Assembly (NCBI RefSeq): GCF_904846215.1
Contig: NZ_CAJGZK010000001.1
Span: forward strand, 62,001 to 126,000
Length of the DNA stretch: 64,000 nt
Source: Psychrobacter glacincola
GTDB taxonomy: Bacteria > Pseudomonadota > Gammaproteobacteria > Pseudomonadales > Moraxellaceae
Direction: 5' to 3'
Position 1 is the first letter of the stretch; each line of letters opens with the position of its first letter. Both the position numbers and the translations under genes were made by a program. Positions 63,046 through 64,000 of the stretch are shown in pieces. Under the pieces are notes generated by a model, which was not told where the DNA came from, did no database searches, and worked only from the letters and a program-made list of their open reading frames with translations.

Positions 63046-63915
63046 ATGATTAATTTAAATCCATTACAAGATCCTAGTGTAGAATTTCTTAATGAAGTAG
63101 TTTCATCAAAGAAAAAGAAGAAAAATGAAATACCTCCATTTTATAAAGATAGAGTTATAGCATTATCTCAAATAATGTTGCCGGCATATCAAGTGTATGA
63201 TGTTGCTTTCTTACAAAACACATTGCACAGAGTCACAGCAAGTATAACTTTTACCTCGAATCAAAAAAATGATTTACTTAATTTGTATAATTACAGTAGT
63301 AAACCATTTATAAAATTAAAAAACAAAATTATTTCACGACCTAATAATCATGAAGTTCATACTTGTCAATATTGCACTATAAACAGCATTAACACGTTAG
63401 ACCATATTATGCCTAAAGAGAATTATCCTGAATTTGTAGTTCATCCGAAAAATCTTTTTCCTACATGTTCTCAATGTAATAGTTATAAATCGACAAAATG
63501 GATGACAAATGGTGTTTTTGAATTTTTAAATCCTTACCTTCATTATTTACCAAATGAACAATTTTTATTTGCAAATATTAACTATGTTAATGATACTTTT
63601 GATGTTCGTTTTTACTTAGGTAATCCAAATCATTTGATACCATCATATTTATTTGATGTTATTCAAAATCATTACAGGAATCTTCATCTTTTAGAGAGAT
63701 TCACAAATGAATCCTACAAAGTTATTTCTGAATTTGATAATTCTATTCAAGGCTCGCTTACGACACAAAGTCTTGATAATTCTCTTAATAGTGCTCGAGC
63801 TTCTATCCGATTAAATCAAGCTACGTTTGGCTTCAATCAATTTGAAAATATTCTTAAGTTGGAGCTATGTAATGGTTTAGCTTTTAGACAATATTGCCAG
63901 GTCTCGGGGTATTAA
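63046..63915 (+). CDS. HNH endonuclease of the Septu-like pair (PtuB-like)
   Basis: A 289-residue protein with an HNH motif: CQYC near residue 107, LDHIMPKENYPEF (catalytic His), then NLFPTCSQCNSYKS near residue 140-152, giving two CxxC zinc pairs around the His/Asn core. The first 100 residues and the last 130 are not identified. Its ATG begins one base after the ATPase stop, so it is translationally coupled. By family knowledge the nuclease would cut DNA when the ATPase is released or activated. The pair could be Septu or a related ATPase/HNH system. Confidence 0.82.
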   Translation: MINLNPLQDPSVEFLNEVVSSKKKKKNEIPPFYKDRVIALSQIMLPAYQVYDVAFLQNTLHRVTASITFTSNQKNDLLNLYNYSSKPFIKLKNKIISRPNNHEVHTCQYCTINSINTLDHIMPKENYPEFVVHPKNLFPTCSQCNSYKSTKWMTNGVFEFLNPYLHYLPNEQFLFANINYVNDTFDVRFYLGNPNHLIPSYLFDVIQNHYRNLHLLERFTNESYKVISEFDNSIQGSLTTQSLDNSLNSARASIRLNQATFGFNQFENILKLELCNGLAFRQYCQVSGY

Positions 63916-64000
63916 ATAGCCCTGCCCCTTTATAGCTAGTGAACTATGCTGAAGAAACCGTAGAGATAAACTTGGTAAACTAACGACCCAATAAGGAGTT
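63916..64000. other. Right edge of the window
   Basis: The last 85 bases hold no gene that I can see. The right border of the island lies outside the window. Confidence 0.4.

Overview
The window looks like a chromosomal segment of a Moraxellaceae bacterium, most likely Psychrobacter. This rests on the gene set and protein flavour (assimilatory sulfate genes with a Sat-type ATP sulfurylase, paired bacterioferritins, a GR-rich DEAD-box helicase, many short lipoproteins) and moderate GC. It is inferred from the sequence alone, with no database search. Left of about 36.8 kb is ordinary core genome; right of it is an AT-rich accessory island.

Core part (1-36.8 kb). On the minus strand come sbcC (cut by the window edge), sbcD and cysG. 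A plus-strand hicAB toxin-antitoxin pair then interrupts a sulfur-assimilation block: cysI, a DUF934 gene and cysH on the minus strand, divergent from sat on the plus strand. Downstream lie two tandem sulfate-binding lipoproteins, then cysT, cysW and a short cysA. Together these import sulfate, activate it to APS, and reduce PAPS to sulfite and sulfide; CysG makes the siroheme that CysI needs. An ArsR-type regulator, a Fur-boxed bfd and two complementary bacterioferritin subunits form an iron-storage group. Then follow an MFS exporter, a YghU-type glutathione transferase, a DUF1176 protein, a DEAD-box RNA helicase with a long leader, a DUF819 permease, a RhuM-Fic fusion, an Anbu-type locus (proteasome-like protease, transglutaminase, fused ATP-grasp/alpha-E protein) whose protease gene is frameshifted, MtfA, a lipoprotein and a small secreted protein.

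Island (about 36.8-64 kb). It opens with 1.3 kb of non-coding DNA that holds a tRNA-Ser-like relic, a perfect inverted repeat and repeats next to a P4-type integrase. Next come three overlapping tyrosine-recombinase genes and a small coiled-coil gene, an arrangement like gamma-mobile-trio (GMT) or Tn554-type elements. A decayed XRE regulator follows, then a seven-gene minus-strand BREX phage-defence operon in transcription order brxE-brxA-brxB-brxC-pglX-pglZ-brxL, an IS630 relic, and a two-gene ATPase/HNH-nuclease module resembling Septu but with a large extra N-terminal domain. The island runs on past the right edge.

Scattered elements include four copies of a hairpin-forming, roughly 140-bp MITE-like element in the core part, a 6-bp tandem array touching the arsR stop codon, several good terminators, and a canonical promoter with a palindrome in front of hicAB. 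The strongest leads are the BREX operon that mixes BrxE with a BrxL ending in an MIT_C-like rather than Lon-like domain, the extended Septu-like pair, the recombinase cluster, and a hicA gene whose core is frame-shifted and then restored.
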